64,000 nt of DNA from Pseudaeromonas sp963677375 (lineage in GTDB: Bacteria; Pseudomonadota; Gammaproteobacteria; Enterobacterales; Aeromonadaceae), in contig CAXXIF010000019.1 of the NCBI GenBank assembly GCA_963677375.2, positions 226,502 to 290,501 of the forward strand, given 5' to 3'. A program made the translations under genes and the position numbers. Below are positions 63,621 through 64,000 of the stretch, in pieces (position 1 is the stretch's first letter; every line of letters begins with the position of its first letter). Under the pieces are notes generated by a model. That model saw nothing but the letters and a program-made list of their open reading frames with translations. It ran no database searches and was not told where the DNA came from.

Positions 63621-64000
63621 TTAAATGCCGAAACCTTCATTTCGCAGTTGGGCAAAGGCCAGATCGGCGGCGTGCAGGGTGGCGTTGATCTCGACATCGC
63701 CATGCGCCAGTGAGATGAATCCAGCCTCATAGGCACTGGGCGCCAGATAGATACCAGCCTCCAGCATGAGATGATAGAAACGGCGGAAGGCCGCCATATC
63801 GCAGCGCGTCACCTGGTCGAAGCTGTGGATTGCCGGTTCGTTGCTGAAGAAGAAACCGAACATGCCACCGACCTGAGTGGTGGTCAGGGCGATGGAGTTA
63901 CGTTCAGCGGCCAGTTTCAGCCCTTCGACCAGTTGCTGGCTCTTGTGGTTGAGTTGTTCATACAGGCCTGGCTCCTGGATCGCTTGCAACATGGCGAGCC
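63621..64000 (-). CDS. hemL: Glutamate-1-semialdehyde 2,1-aminomutase, C-terminal part
   Basis: Only the last 126 or so codons are in the window; the gene continues past base 64000. GGMFGFFFSNEPA, FYHLMLEAGIYLAPSAYEAGF and the LAHGDVEINATL end match HemL. It converts glutamate-1-semialdehyde to 5-aminolevulinate, using pyridoxal phosphate, for haem synthesis. This part is not frameshifted, unlike msrA just downstream. Confidence 0.93.
   Translation of the reverse strand, partial: LAMLQAIQEPGLYEQLNHKSQQLVEGLKLAAERNSIALTTTQVGGMFGFFFSNEPAIHSFDQVTRCDMAAFRRFYHLMLEAGIYLAPSAYEAGFISLAHGDVEINATLHAADLAFAQLRNEGFGI

Overview
The window reads as a chromosomal segment of a gammaproteobacterium, most likely of the Aeromonadales (Aeromonas-like). 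The evidence is gene order: mrdA-rlmH-rsfS-nadD-holA-lptE-leuS, lnt/corC/ybeY/phoH/miaB, a Met/Gln tRNA array beside ubiF and miaB, pth-ychF, and dksA-gluQ-pcnB-folK-panBCD all follow the layout known from E. coli and its relatives. The genus is inferred, not proven.

Layout. 1-7044 (minus): cell-wall elongation, ribosome maturation, NAD, DNA polymerase III delta, LPS transport and leucyl-tRNA synthetase genes. 7210-8957 (plus): a YbeL-like zinc-ribbon gene and an L,D-transpeptidase gene with a one-base frameshift. 9067-15852 (minus): a ToxS-like gene with a short membrane partner lacking a DNA-binding domain, then lnt, corC, ybeY, phoH and miaB. 16142-18601: ubiF and a tRNA array of three tRNA-Met, four tRNA-Gln and four degenerate tRNA-Gln 3' halves, behind a strong stable-RNA type promoter. 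18795-26387 (minus): ychF, pth, panD/C/B, folK, pcnB (predicted AUU start), gluQ, dksA. 26785-32258: sfsA, thpR, an iron alcohol dehydrogenase, hrpB.

32249-39305 is an accessory block between hrpB and mrcB, bounded by perfect 36-base direct repeats made of the hrpB/mrcB junction. It carries an MscS-type channel, a Crp/Fnr-like regulator, an HPt protein, a lone receiver, a receiver-EAL phosphodiesterase and a membrane GGDEF cyclase: a c-di-GMP signalling set without its own histidine kinase. mrcB follows.

42653-54043 is the most unusual region. A GNAT acetyltransferase diverges from three tandem tail-collar (Mdp-like) paralogues, which are followed by a 3049-residue DUF4347 repeat protein. 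That protein has ten 115/118-residue repeats, some nearly identical in DNA, five cadherin-like repeats, a calcium-binding segment and a GlyGly-CTERM-like tail. This looks like a surface or secreted assembly of unknown function rather than a prophage.

54364-64000 holds a PAS-containing chemoreceptor with a candidate sigma-54 promoter, an amino-acid exporter with LysR regulator, a dGTPase-like HD hydrolase, an AraC regulator and the 3' end of hemL. Between about 60.6 and 63.6 kb three genes (EamA transporter, EF-hand protein, msrA) are broken by many one-base shifts, mostly an extra base in a homopolymer. Sequencing or assembly error is a serious explanation and should be excluded before these genes are called dead.
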